A DNA stretch of 64,000 nt from Sedimentibacter sp. MB31-C6. GTDB taxonomy: Bacteria; Bacillota; Clostridia; Tissierellales; Sedimentibacteraceae. Under the pieces are notes generated by a model that was given only the letters and a program-made list of their open reading frames with translations, did not search any database and was not told the origin of the DNA. The translations under genes and the position numbers were made by a program. Location of the stretch: NCBI RefSeq assembly GCF_035934735.1, contig NZ_CP142396.1, positions 1,798,001 to 1,862,000 on the forward strand, given 5' to 3'. Of this stretch, positions 17,127 to 25,561 are shown piece by piece; position 1 is the first letter of the stretch, and every line of letters begins with the position of its first letter.

Positions 17127-17693
17127 ATGAATAATATAAATGATAAAACTAAAAGGAGACTAATAGTCTCTGGTGGATTAATAATCAGTTTAATACTTAT
17201 AGTTTTAATAAGTGGCCAGTTTAGGAAAGAACCTATAACAGAAGCGGAATTACCAATTCAAAGTGAAGATTCTATAGATATTATATTAGAAACACCTGAA
17301 ATTACAGAAAAAGAATATGAAATTATAGTACCAGAAATTGAGATTACTGATATAGAAACAAAGGATAATGGAGTAATAGATACTGGAACTGAACAAACTA
17401 TTCAAAGCAATCCAGAAAAACCAAAAGAACCTACAAAGGAACAACTTGAAGATCCAACGAACAAACCTAATGGTGAGAAAGTGGAAATACCACCAGAACC
17501 TGTGGAGCATAATAAAGTAGAGAAACCAGCAGAAACACCTAAAAAGGATGATGAGCCACAAGGCGGAGATACCAATAATAAAGGGCAGACCTACCTACCT
17601 GGATTTGGGTGGATAGAGAATAGTGGGGAAAACCAAGGTACTACAGCTGAAGATATGTATGAGAATGGAAATAAGATAGGAGATATGAATTAA
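17127..17693 (+). CDS. DUF6550 membrane-anchored protein
   Basis: The ATG at 17127 has AAGGAGG ten bases upstream; the longer frame from 17076 lacks an RBS. The 188-residue protein has a single N-terminal transmembrane helix (LIVSGGLIISLILIVLIS), a long glutamate/proline/lysine-rich stalk and a conserved end, YLPGFGWIENSG followed by TAEDMYENGNKIGDMN. That ending is what I know as DUF6550 in Firmicutes ICEs. The stalk would hold the C-terminal motif away from the membrane, in the cell wall. The function is unknown; a link to the pilus base is inference. Confidence 0.7.
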   Translation: MNNINDKTKRRLIVSGGLIISLILIVLISGQFRKEPITEAELPIQSEDSIDIILETPEITEKEYEIIVPEIEITDIETKDNGVIDTGTEQTIQSNPEKPKEPTKEQLEDPTNKPNGEKVEIPPEPVEHNKVEKPAETPKKDDEPQGGDTNNKGQTYLPGFGWIENSGENQGTTAEDMYENGNKIGDMN

Positions 17694-17712
17694 ATAAGAA
17701 TAGCAATGTTAG

Positions 17713-17738
17713 ACACTACAGAGATGTAGTGTTTTTTC
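17713..17738 (+). terminator. Intrinsic terminator
   Basis: ACACTACA pairs perfectly with TGTAGTGT over a four-base loop, followed by TTTTT. It closes the pilus-assembly transcript after the DUF6550 gene. Confidence 0.7.
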
Positions 17739-17757
17739 TTTGCAGAAAGGAGAGAAA

Positions 17758-19449
17758 ATGAAAAGAAAAATTAAGATATTAATAACGCTGATAATGATAA
17801 TTAGCATAATATTGCCCGTTGTTGTATTTGCAGTTGGAGATGGGAATATAGATTCAGGCGGCGGTGGAATGGGAGATGGAACTAGTACTGATAAATGGTC
17901 TCCTGGATATGACGGTGTGCGTGTAACTGTAGTTCGTGCAAGGGATTATTCTGTAGTAACTACTCCTATTGATTTAACTAATAAGCAACCTCCATCTACT
18001 ATGTTTCATTTTGATAAAGTATCTAAGCTTCAATATAACAGTGGGAGAGGTTTGACACCTATGCAAGGGGCATATTCTTATGTTAATCCATCTCAAAGCA
18101 TGCCAAGAATTGTAAGTACAAATGGTAGTAATAATATTGCAGCTATAAAAAGTTATTTTACAGATGAACAAGTAATAAGGTCAATAGCATCAATCACAGG
18201 TATGGATTTTGATATATTAATTGGTGGAGAGTATAAATTACTCTTAGAGCCGATGGCATATTACACATTCCAAGGTGTTATGATTGCCACAACTGCAACG
18301 GAAGCTGCTATGTATGATGAGCAAGTAAACGGACTACTTAGAACTAAGATGACATCTTTATCTCATAAAAACTTGCCCCTTGCTATGTTTCTTGAAGTGG
18401 GTGATTTGGGATATCCTGCATGGAAGGGAAGTACTACAAAAGCAGCATCCAATGCAGATATAAAATCTTCTCTTGGACTTGGTATTGTACGATTTACAGA
18501 ACAACCTGAGCCACCAATTGTAAGTGCATATGATTATGAATATAGAGTAAATACAGAAGTAATCACTTCAGTTATGATTAGCGGAGGACAGTCAGATCCT
18601 GATAGACCGACTCGAGTAAGTTTTATTATTGATGGAAGAACCTATAATGTTGGAAATATATATTATCCAGATGGAGACTCACAGCTTGCATGGGTCAAGT
18701 GGTCAACTCCTGATACAGAGCAGGATATGGTAATTGATGTAGTAGTGAGTGGACCGGGCAGTACAGTAAATTCTACCATCAATGTTAAGATAGTTGACTT
18801 AGATAAAAATCCCCCACCAAATCCAGTAGCTGATGATAGAAATGACTCTTTTTCTCACTCTTCTGTTCCGAATAGAGAAGAGAAAACAACAGCTAAGTGG
18901 AGTATATGGAGGCCTTGGTGGCAGGAATATTGGGTATGGCACAGTACTGGTGAGGATTCAGGTTATTGGTGCGATCATGGATGGTGGGAATTTGACCTTG
19001 AACAATACACAGCAAAACTTTCCAGTGATATGAAAATTACAAACGATAGTAAAAACCCTACTGCAAATGGGAGTACATTTAAAAGTGGATATGGAATCAA
19101 TCAAACCGTCACTGGAAATGTGAGCACTAATCAAAGTTCAGCAATAACCTACCCACAGAATGCTGTTTCCTATTTTCCAGAATTCCAATATGAAACATAT
19201 TGGAGATTATTAGAACGTATTTCAAGTGGTTCAAATGCTAGGTTTGAGTTTAAAAGAAATAATTATTCTACTTACAAGAATAGTACACATTTTACTCCGA
19301 TTTGGATGCCAGATGGGACATATACAGTAAATACTTGGCTTATAGATGCATGGACTCCTGTTGGAATGCTTTCTATGAATCTAACAGATTCGCTTGAAAT
19401 AAGGGGGAACTTATGGCAAGACTGGCATATAGCACCCTTAAAACCCTAA
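17758..19449 (+). CDS. Secreted protein of unknown function in the pilus/ICE operon
   Basis: The ATG at 17758 follows AAAGGAGAG and begins a signal peptide (ILITLIMIISIILPVVVFAV). The mature protein of about 535 residues starts with a glycine-rich stretch. It has a beta-rich central region and a tryptophan-rich patch near residue 385 (WSIWRPWWQEYWVWH). No anchor is visible at the C-terminus. I do not recognise a named domain, though proteins of this kind recur at this place in clostridial elements. A minor tip adhesin or extracellular accessory of the pilus or transfer channel is possible. The lack of cysteines other than one suggests no disulfides. Confidence 0.65.
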   Translation: MKRKIKILITLIMIISIILPVVVFAVGDGNIDSGGGGMGDGTSTDKWSPGYDGVRVTVVRARDYSVVTTPIDLTNKQPPSTMFHFDKVSKLQYNSGRGLTPMQGAYSYVNPSQSMPRIVSTNGSNNIAAIKSYFTDEQVIRSIASITGMDFDILIGGEYKLLLEPMAYYTFQGVMIATTATEAAMYDEQVNGLLRTKMTSLSHKNLPLAMFLEVGDLGYPAWKGSTTKAASNADIKSSLGLGIVRFTEQPEPPIVSAYDYEYRVNTEVITSVMISGGQSDPDRPTRVSFIIDGRTYNVGNIYYPDGDSQLAWVKWSTPDTEQDMVIDVVVSGPGSTVNSTINVKIVDLDKNPPPNPVADDRNDSFSHSSVPNREEKTTAKWSIWRPWWQEYWVWHSTGEDSGYWCDHGWWEFDLEQYTAKLSSDMKITNDSKNPTANGSTFKSGYGINQTVTGNVSTNQSSAITYPQNAVSYFPEFQYETYWRLLERISSGSNARFEFKRNNYSTYKNSTHFTPIWMPDGTYTVNTWLIDAWTPVGMLSMNLTDSLEIRGNLWQDWHIAPLKP

Positions 19450-19478
19450 ATCAAACAGAAAAAGAAAGGTGGTTTTTT

Positions 19479-19820
19479 ATGAATATAAATAGGAAAATAG
19501 CACTAACAATGTGCTTGCTGTTGATTGGCATATTGATGTTTAGCACTACAGTATTAGCTTCTGGAACAGGAGATGTAGCAGGAGCAATTGAAGGGACATG
19601 GAGCGATGCATCAGGACAGATAAAAACAGTTGTAAATAAAGTTGTATTTCCTGCAATAGATCTCATTTTAGCAGTGTTTTTCTTTGCAAAGCTTGGTACT
19701 GCTTATTTTGATTATAGAAAGCATGGACAATTTGAATGGGCGGCACCAGCTATTTTGTTTGCATGTTTGGTGTTTACCCTAACTGCACCGGTATATATTT
19801 GGAGAATACTTGGAATGTAG
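19479..19820 (+). CDS. DUF3852 protein, VirB2/TrbC-like conjugation subunit
   Basis: The ATG at 19479 has AAAGGTGG upstream; an earlier in-frame start would overlap the previous gene. The 113-residue protein has a signal-like N-terminus (LTMCLLLIGILMFSTTVLAS) and two further hydrophobic stretches (FPAIDLILAVFFFAKLG and APAILFACLVFTLTAPVYI). This small two-helix layout matches VirB2/TrbC pilins of type IV secretion systems. I know the family as DUF3852. It probably starts the conjugation gene set, now separated from virB6 by an inserted HNH gene. Confidence 0.75.
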   Translation: MNINRKIALTMCLLLIGILMFSTTVLASGTGDVAGAIEGTWSDASGQIKTVVNKVVFPAIDLILAVFFFAKLGTAYFDYRKHGQFEWAAPAILFACLVFTLTAPVYIWRILGM

Positions 19821-19831
19821 AGAAAAGAAAT

Positions 19832-19861
19832 AGCCACTACATCATACTTAGTGTAGTGGCT
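19832..19861 (+). terminator. Hairpin after the DUF3852 gene
   Basis: AGCCACTAC pairs with GTAGTGGCT over a 12-base loop. It is followed by TTAAAA rather than a T-run, so termination may be weak or factor-dependent. Confidence 0.45.
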
Positions 19862-19967
19862 TAAAACCTATTAGAATAGTAATGTGGACATATTCTACTG
19901 TGCTGTATTTCATAATTGTATTTCTAAATTATATTTCTAGTATATTTGGAACAACTATTAATCTTTC

Positions 19968-20753
19968 TTATTTAAAGTAGGGCATTTGGTAATAATTGTT
20001 TGTCAAAGCATTGGTGTGCTTTTCTAAGTTACATATTTTACAAGAAAGTTGCATATTACAAACATCGTTTATTCCGCCCTGTTCAAGAGGAACTATATGA
20101 TCAAAATGAATTTCACCATCTGGCAATAAGGAGTTGAATCCTGATAAATCTTTACCGCAAAAAACACATTTTCCTCTATCTCTAAAAGTTATAGCTCTTT
20201 TTACCCATTTAGGAATATAACTCCTCTTTTGTATATTGTTTTCAAAAGGCATAGCAAAAAACTTATTTAATTCAAGCAAAAAGGCCCTATTTTGAAAAAG
20301 AATATACTCAACTTCGCAGGCTAATTGATAAGTAAAATTAGAAAACAATCCATCATGGGCTTTGTCGATAAATTCTGTAAATTGGCAATACATATCTAAA
20401 TAATCAATATTGGTATCGTTAAGTTCATAATACTCATCTTTCCATTTTGATAAATTAATTTCATTATTAAAATAGATTTTGATGCCTTGTATTGACCAAG
20501 TGAATGGGTTAAAGTCTAAGTCTGTTTCAACATCTTTATTATTCATGTAATTTGCTTGTTCAAAAAAAACTGTGTCAACTAACCAACAGCAAAAACTTCT
20601 TAGCACCGACTCTTCGCTAAAATTTTCAGGTTCAACCTGATAAAAGCTATCTACAAAAATACAAATAGGATTTCCAATTTCATTGTTCATTACATTATTG
20701 TATGCGAGTTGGCAGAAATAATATACATTAAAATACTTCATATCAAGCATCAT
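19968..20753 (-). CDS. HNH endonuclease-domain protein
   Basis: This is a 261-residue minus-strand gene. The C-terminal 80 residues hold an HNH nuclease: CVFCGKDLSG, IHFDHIVPLEQGG, NMQLSCKICNLEKH. These provide the catalytic histidine and the four zinc-binding cysteines. The N-terminal 170 residues are not recognised and could be a sensor or targeting domain. It starts at ATG with AGAGGTG upstream. It interrupts an otherwise co-directional conjugation operon and has its own flanking non-coding DNA (about 147 and 267 bases). A defence or mobile nuclease cargo is likely. Confidence 0.75.
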   Translation of the reverse strand: MMLDMKYFNVYYFCQLAYNNVMNNEIGNPICIFVDSFYQVEPENFSEESVLRSFCCWLVDTVFFEQANYMNNKDVETDLDFNPFTWSIQGIKIYFNNEINLSKWKDEYYELNDTNIDYLDMYCQFTEFIDKAHDGLFSNFTYQLACEVEYILFQNRAFLLELNKFFAMPFENNIQKRSYIPKWVKRAITFRDRGKCVFCGKDLSGFNSLLPDGEIHFDHIVPLEQGGINDVCNMQLSCKICNLEKHTNALTNNYYQMPYFK

Positions 20754-21020
20754 TTGTTTACCACACCTCTTCAAATAAATATTGTTGTAACTATATAAAT
20801 TCGTTTCTTAAGTGTTAAGTTTTATATCTATTTTTCAAAAAGTTTTTCTCAATAGATATATAGGATATTTGCTGTTATGATACCATATTCTGTTGATGCT
20901 TACAATCAGATTTATGTAAACACGGATTGGCAGATATTTGGTATTTAGTAATTTATAAAGGTATAATTCTATTTACAAATCTAGAATGATGCATATTTTT
21001 TTCAAAAGGGGGTGAATAAA

Positions 21021-21923
21021 ATGTTTATCTGGGATTTTCTCTTAGGTGATGTAATGGATCAAATTATAGATTGGTTTTATGGTCAGCTGGTAGGATTTCT
21101 AGCTGACTTCTTTGCTCAGATGGGAAATATGGGAGTAGAGCTTTTTGAGATGAGTTGGGTTCAGTCAATAGTTTTATTCTTTTCTTATCTTGCATGGTCA
21201 CTCTATGGAATAGGACTTGTAGTGTCTTGTTTTGAAACGGGGATTGAATACCAATATGGCAGAGGAAGTATTAAGGATGCAGCCTTAAATGCAATTAAAG
21301 GATTTATGGCAGTAAGTCTTTTTAATACAGTGCCCATAGAGCTATATAAGTTATCCGTTAATTTACAAGCAAGTTTAACAGCTGGTATTACTGGTTATGG
21401 CAGCGGAATAGGTGAATTGACAACATCTATTATTGGGCAGTTAAATAATGTAGGAGATATTACAAATGTTGGAGGCTCAGGAATATTCGGTGGGATTTCT
21501 ATGATAACAAGTCCGTTTATGGCTCTCTTCATTATTATCCTAATGGGATATGCAGTAATTAAAGTATTTTTTGCAAACCTAAAAAGAGGTGGAATCTTAC
21601 TTATACAGATAGCCGTTGGAAGTCTGTATATGTTTTCTGTTCCTCGTGGTTATATAGATGGATTCGTTCAATGGTGCAAGCAGATAATCGGTCTATGTCT
21701 TACCACATTTCTTCAAGCAACCATATTAACTGCAGGACTTATGGTAGTAAAAGATCATGCATTATTAGGACTTGGATTAATGTTATCAGCAGGGGAAGTA
21801 CCAAGGATTGCTGGAGCATTTGGACTAGATACATCTACTCGTGCTAATATGATGAGCGCAGTTTATACAGCACAGGCAGCTGTTAATACAACAAAAACTA
21901 TAGTACAAGCAGTACCAAAATAA
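21021..21923 (+). CDS. VirB6/TrbL-like polytopic conjugation protein
   Basis: This 300-residue membrane protein has about six hydrophobic segments, including SIVLFFSYLAWSLYGIGLVV and FMALFIIILMGYAVIKVFF. It also has a glycine-rich extracellular loop and an amphipathic end. The layout fits the VirB6/TrbL family, which lines the inner-membrane channel of type IV secretion systems. The ATG at 21021 has AAGGGGGTG eight bases upstream; the GTG at 21012 lies within that RBS and is unlikely. It is the second conserved conjugation gene, after DUF3852. Confidence 0.75.
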   Translation: MFIWDFLLGDVMDQIIDWFYGQLVGFLADFFAQMGNMGVELFEMSWVQSIVLFFSYLAWSLYGIGLVVSCFETGIEYQYGRGSIKDAALNAIKGFMAVSLFNTVPIELYKLSVNLQASLTAGITGYGSGIGELTTSIIGQLNNVGDITNVGGSGIFGGISMITSPFMALFIIILMGYAVIKVFFANLKRGGILLIQIAVGSLYMFSVPRGYIDGFVQWCKQIIGLCLTTFLQATILTAGLMVVKDHALLGLGLMLSAGEVPRIAGAFGLDTSTRANMMSAVYTAQAAVNTTKTIVQAVPK

Positions 21924-21943
21924 AGATAAAATAGGAGGATTTA

Positions 21944-22297
21944 ATGAAACTGATATATGTTGCATCTCCATATAAGGGAGATATTGAAAAAAATATAGAA
22001 TATGCTAAAGAGGCATGCCGTTATGTATTAAATCAAGGCAATGCCTTTTTTTGTCCCCATCTGCTTTATCCTCAGATTTTAGATGATAATAATCCAGAAG
22101 AAAGAAGATTAGGAATTAATATAGGAAAAGAATTTTTAACAAAATGTGATGAACTATGGGCATTTGGAGGACATATTTCTCAAGGAATGTTTGAAGAAAT
22201 TGAGTTTGCTAGAAAGATAGGAATTCCTGTAAAAAGAATTATACAGCTTGATTTTGAAATAGAAGAACAGGAACTCTTAAAATTAGGGATGTATTGA
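21944..22297 (+). CDS. DUF4406 / nucleoside 2-deoxyribosyltransferase-like protein
   Basis: This 117-residue protein starts YVASPYKGD, continues with NIEYAKEACRYVL and contains DELWAFGGHISQGMFEEIEFA. That matches the DUF4406 branch of the nucleoside 2-deoxyribosyltransferase-like fold. The glycine loop near the N-terminus and the SQGMFEEI segment would bind a nucleotide. Such genes are common in phages and ICEs next to DNA methyltransferases, possibly for nucleotide processing or ADP-ribose metabolism. The stop overlaps the start of the C5 methyltransferase gene (TGATG), so the two are coupled. Confidence 0.75.
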   Translation: MKLIYVASPYKGDIEKNIEYAKEACRYVLNQGNAFFCPHLLYPQILDDNNPEERRLGINIGKEFLTKCDELWAFGGHISQGMFEEIEFARKIGIPVKRIIQLDFEIEEQELLKLGMY

Positions 22298-22968
22298 TGA
22301 TTACATTGGGAAGTCTTTTCGATGGGATAGGAGGATTTCCCCTTGCTGCTGTCCATAATGGAATTACTCCTATATGGGCAAGTGAAATAGAGTCCTTTCC
22401 TATTGAAGTGACTAAAATAAGATTTCCTGACATGCTCCATGTGGGAGATGTTACAAAGCTAAAAGGAGAAGAATTACCTCCTGTAGATATCATAACAGGA
22501 GGTTCACCATGTCAAGACTTATCGGTTGCAGGTACAAGAGCAGGACTTGCTGGTGAACGTTCAGGTTTATTTATGGATCAAATAAGAATAACAAAAGAAA
22601 TGAGGTATGCAGATGCAAAAAGAGGAAAGGCAAATCACCTTATCAGACCTCGATACTTCGTTTGGGAAAATGTCCCTGGAGCATTCTCAAGTGCAGGAGG
22701 AGAAGACTTCAAAGCGGTACTTGAAGAAACCGCAAGAATTGCAGACAGCACCATATTTATACCTAGACCTCCGGGAGGGGTATGGAAATCTGCTGGGTGC
22801 ATATTGGGATACGAATTCACTATTGCTTGGAGAGTTCTCGATGCTCAATACTGGGGTGTCCCCCAAAGACGTAAAAGAATCTTTCTTGTCGCAGATTTTG
22901 GAGGACACACCGCACCCAAAATACTATTTGAGCAAGACAGCATGTTTAGGGATACTCAGGAGAGCTAA
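22297..22968 (+). CDS. C5-cytosine DNA methyltransferase, catalytic part (motifs I-VIII)
   Basis: These 223 residues hold the catalytic half of a DNA C5-methyltransferase: motif I SLFDGIGGFPLA, motif IV GGSPCQDLSVAG with the nucleophilic cysteine, motif VI WENVPGAF and motif VIII WGVPQRRKRIFLVADF. The frame stops before any target-recognition domain or motifs IX-X, which lie in the next, overlapping frame. The arrangement resembles the two-subunit enzyme M.AquI, split at the same place. Other explanations are programmed frameshifting or a recent frameshift. An insert before motif VI (DAKRGKANHLIRP) is where the second frame begins. Confidence 0.85.
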   Translation: MITLGSLFDGIGGFPLAAVHNGITPIWASEIESFPIEVTKIRFPDMLHVGDVTKLKGEELPPVDIITGGSPCQDLSVAGTRAGLAGERSGLFMDQIRITKEMRYADAKRGKANHLIRPRYFVWENVPGAFSSAGGEDFKAVLEETARIADSTIFIPRPPGGVWKSAGCILGYEFTIAWRVLDAQYWGVPQRRKRIFLVADFGGHTAPKILFEQDSMFRDTQES

Positions 22969-24037
22969 AGTAAGAGGCAAGGAACTTCCTAAACAATTAA
23001 GAATAGCTTTAGAAATTCAAGGCGAAGTGGAAGGTGCAGAACGAGAATCTAATGATAATATAATTACTAAATATAAGGCATACCATATTAATCAACGCAA
23101 TGAAGGGATTGATTTAAATGGAATTTCAGGAGCCTTGATGGCAACCCAGAATATGCAGATGCAGACTTTTGTTACAGAACCTATGCTGTGTCTGAATGAT
23201 CAGGGTGGTGATCGAATGGACATAACAGAGAATATCACCTCTACACTAAGAGCCAGCATGGGAGGGAATCAGCCCATAGTAATAGCATCCCAGCAAGATG
23301 GTTCAGAAATATGTAATGGCGCTTACCCAAACATTCCATCAGCAGCAGGAACAAGTGGCAACAATCAACCTATTCTATTCGATAATCACGGTAAAGACTG
23401 CAGATACAATGGTCCTCTTAAAGTAGCACCAACAATAGCTACAACCTATGGAACAGGCGGCAATAATGTACCGCTGGTATCAAAACCGATTAATTCAGAC
23501 AGTTATTGTATTGCAGGAAATACCATAGACAGACAGGATCATAATGGTGGAAATGGATGTGGGTTTCAAGAAAATATCAGCTATACTCTTACTACAAGTG
23601 ATATACATGCTATCTGCCATCCTGAATCTAAAACTTATCAAAATACAGTAGGAGCATTGTGTGGAAGTGATGAAAAAGGCATTGGTAACCAATATGTGAG
23701 CCAAGATAAATGTATTGTGGATAATGGGAAAATGATGTTTGGACAGTCGGAATTTGCTAATTACAAGGAAGGATGTGCAACACTTCGAGCAGAAGGTGGG
23801 GATAACGGAGGAGGAAGTGAAAACCTTGTAACCACAAAGAATCTTGTACGAAGATTAACACCATTGGAATGTGAAAGACTCCAAGGATTTCCTGATGGAT
23901 GGACTAAAATAAAAAAGTCATCTGATAGTGCAAGATATAAAGCATTAGGCAATAGTGTAGCAATTCCTTGTGTAGATTATATTATGCGAGGGATTGCTTA
24001 TTTTATTAGAGAATTCAAGGAAGAAACGGAGGAATAA
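22613..24037 (+). CDS. C5 methyltransferase, target-recognition part with motifs IX-X, overprinted N-terminus
   Basis: This frame (+1 relative to the catalytic part) overlaps it by about 356 bases and then continues alone. The ATG at 22613 has GAGGT six bases upstream, so separate translation is plausible. The first 119 residues are read out of frame through the catalytic gene and contain LSQILEDTPHPKYYLSKTAC. The middle holds a variable recognition region with repeated motifs (GTGGNNVPL, ALMATQ, TSTLRASMGGN). The end supplies motif IX RRLTPLECERLQGFPDGW and motif X ALGNSVAIPC. Only together do the two frames give a full enzyme. Confidence 0.75.
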   Translation: MQKEERQITLSDLDTSFGKMSLEHSQVQEEKTSKRYLKKPQELQTAPYLYLDLREGYGNLLGAYWDTNSLLLGEFSMLNTGVSPKDVKESFLSQILEDTPHPKYYLSKTACLGILRRAKVRGKELPKQLRIALEIQGEVEGAERESNDNIITKYKAYHINQRNEGIDLNGISGALMATQNMQMQTFVTEPMLCLNDQGGDRMDITENITSTLRASMGGNQPIVIASQQDGSEICNGAYPNIPSAAGTSGNNQPILFDNHGKDCRYNGPLKVAPTIATTYGTGGNNVPLVSKPINSDSYCIAGNTIDRQDHNGGNGCGFQENISYTLTTSDIHAICHPESKTYQNTVGALCGSDEKGIGNQYVSQDKCIVDNGKMMFGQSEFANYKEGCATLRAEGGDNGGGSENLVTTKNLVRRLTPLECERLQGFPDGWTKIKKSSDSARYKALGNSVAIPCVDYIMRGIAYFIREFKEETEE

Positions 24038-24040
24038 ACA

Positions 24041-24298
24041 GTGTACATGTACCCAGATAATCTAAAAGCCAAGGCAACTCTATGGCTATGGGAACTAAGA
24101 GACCTTGGCATCATTGGAATAGGTCTTCTTATTTCTGTATTTGCACTATCACAGCTGGGGTTTATGGCCCCAATTGTAATAACAGCAGTATATGCTTTCT
24201 TAACTATAAAATTTGAAGACACAAGTATATTAAATTTTATTCGATATGCCTGTGCCTTTTTTCTTTTAAAGCAGCAAATCTTTGAATGGAGGTTATGA
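24041..24298 (+). CDS. VirB3/PrgI-like small membrane protein
   Basis: This 85-residue protein starts at GTG, with GGAGG about seven bases upstream. Two closely spaced hydrophobic segments (LGIIGIGLLISVFALSQLGF, then APIVITAVYAFLTIKF) and a short basic/aromatic tail match VirB3/PrgI proteins, which lie directly before VirB4 in type IV secretion loci. The next conserved genes are VirB4-related, which supports the call. Sequence similarity alone would be weak at this length. Confidence 0.65.
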   Translation: MYMYPDNLKAKATLWLWELRDLGIIGIGLLISVFALSQLGFMAPIVITAVYAFLTIKFEDTSILNFIRYACAFFLLKQQIFEWRL

Positions 24299-24300
24299 AA

Positions 24301-24891
24301 TTGGCAAGAAAACAGAAACAAAAAGAAAGACAAAAGCAGTCTACTAAAGAACTTATTGGGATTGATGAAATTACAGATTATAGCCTTAAAACTCCATATG
24401 GAGAACTAGTATATTTTATTATTCATCCAACCAATATCTCAGTATTATCGGATGAAAGTGTAAGTGCTAGAATATATGCACTTATGACAGTGTTAAAAGG
24501 AATAGCTGAAATAGAGATGTTATGTCTTAATTCAAAAGAAAACTTTGATGATAACAAGCAATATTTGAAGAAAAGAATGGAGATGGAGCAAAATCCTATT
24601 ATAAGAAAACTGTTACAGCAGGATAGTACTAATCTTGATAGAATGCAGGTGCAGATGGCAACTGCCCGTGAGTTTTTAATTATTATAAGGCTTAAAGATG
24701 AGAAGGAATCAAATGTATTTCCTTATCTTGCAAGGATAGAAAAGAGTTTGAAAGATCAAGGCTTTGTAGCTAGAAGAGCAGACAAGACTGATATTAAGAG
24801 ACTCCTTGGAGTATATTATGAGCAGAATGTAACAACGGAAAGGTATGAAGATTATGATGGAGAGAGGTGGGTGGTATTTGGAGATATGTAA
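24301..24891 (+). CDS. Soluble T4SS-associated protein, possibly related to the VirB4 N-terminal domain
   Basis: The frame opens at 24286 within the previous gene, but the TTG at 24301 has GGAGG eight bases upstream and gives about 196 residues. A lysine/glutamine-rich start is followed by SLKTPYGELVYFIIHPTN and a helical region. The end (ARREFLII-type strand and GVYYEQNV) recalls the non-ATPase part of VirB4/TraC proteins. It lies between the VirB3-like gene and virB4, with two cargo genes now in between. The role is inferred from position; I do not recognise a named family. Confidence 0.55.
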   Translation: MARKQKQKERQKQSTKELIGIDEITDYSLKTPYGELVYFIIHPTNISVLSDESVSARIYALMTVLKGIAEIEMLCLNSKENFDDNKQYLKKRMEMEQNPIIRKLLQQDSTNLDRMQVQMATAREFLIIIRLKDEKESNVFPYLARIEKSLKDQGFVARRADKTDIKRLLGVYYEQNVTTERYEDYDGERWVVFGDM

Positions 24892-24928
24892 ATTTTAGTA
24901 AATGCAAGTTTATTTAATAGAATGTACA

Positions 24929-24937
24929 TGCTATAAT
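24929..24937 (+). promoter_or_regulatory. Extended -10 promoter element
   Basis: TGCTATAAT is an extended -10 box (TG-n-TATAAT), 34 bases before the ATG of the transglutaminase-like gene. No good -35 is visible. It suggests this inserted gene has its own promoter inside the conjugation operon. Confidence 0.5.
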
Positions 24938-24971
24938 ATGTATAAATTAGGAGTTTATCTGGAGGATAGGT

Positions 24972-25433
24972 ATGATGAAAGATATTAAACGATTAGCCAA
25001 TAATTTTCGAAATGCTATAGATATAGCTAGGGAGTTAGGAGAGTTTGAACGGGACCTTTCATTTTGTAATTTTCCACGTGGATGCTGTGGTGATACTAGT
25101 GATTTGTTAGCACAGTTTCTGTTGGAAAACGACATTAGAACATATTATGTTTGTGGTACGTTTAGACGTGGTTCATTTGAAAACGTCCAGTCTCATGCAT
25201 GGTTATTGACGGATAATCAGATTATAATAGATATTACTGGCGATCAGTTCAGAAATAATCCGTACTTTTTGAATTATGATAAATCAGTCTATGTTGGAGC
25301 AGAGGATGATTTTCATAGATTATTTGAAGTTGAAGATAGGAATGTTCGTGAAAATATTGGATTAGATGCTTTGGGTAGTTTTTGCCAGCCAAGACTATAT
25401 GGGCTGTATAGGAAGATTATTAAATACATTTAA
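24972..25433 (+). CDS. Transglutaminase/papain-like cysteine peptidase-fold protein
   Basis: This 153-residue protein starts at ATG with GGAGG seven bases upstream. FPRGCCGDTSDLLAQFL near residue 35, SHAWLLTDNQ near 76 and IIIDITGDQF near 86 give a cysteine, a histidine and an aspartate in the order and spacing of a transglutaminase-like catalytic triad. There is no signal peptide, so it acts in the cytoplasm. It has its own promoter-like element and does not belong to the conjugation set. It may be a toxin, a defence effector or an enzyme acting with the methyltransferase that follows. The specific function is unknown. Confidence 0.6.
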   Translation: MMKDIKRLANNFRNAIDIARELGEFERDLSFCNFPRGCCGDTSDLLAQFLLENDIRTYYVCGTFRRGSFENVQSHAWLLTDNQIIIDITGDQFRNNPYFLNYDKSVYVGAEDDFHRLFEVEDRNVRENIGLDALGSFCQPRLYGLYRKIIKYI

Positions 25434-25561
25434 AAATATATAATGTTTTTAAGAGAACCTATAGTATAGTTAAAAAGATAGATTAATATAAACGGATTAT
25501 TGCTATAACTTATGGCACAGGGATTCCTATTGATTAAATCATCAGCATTGAGGTGTGAATT

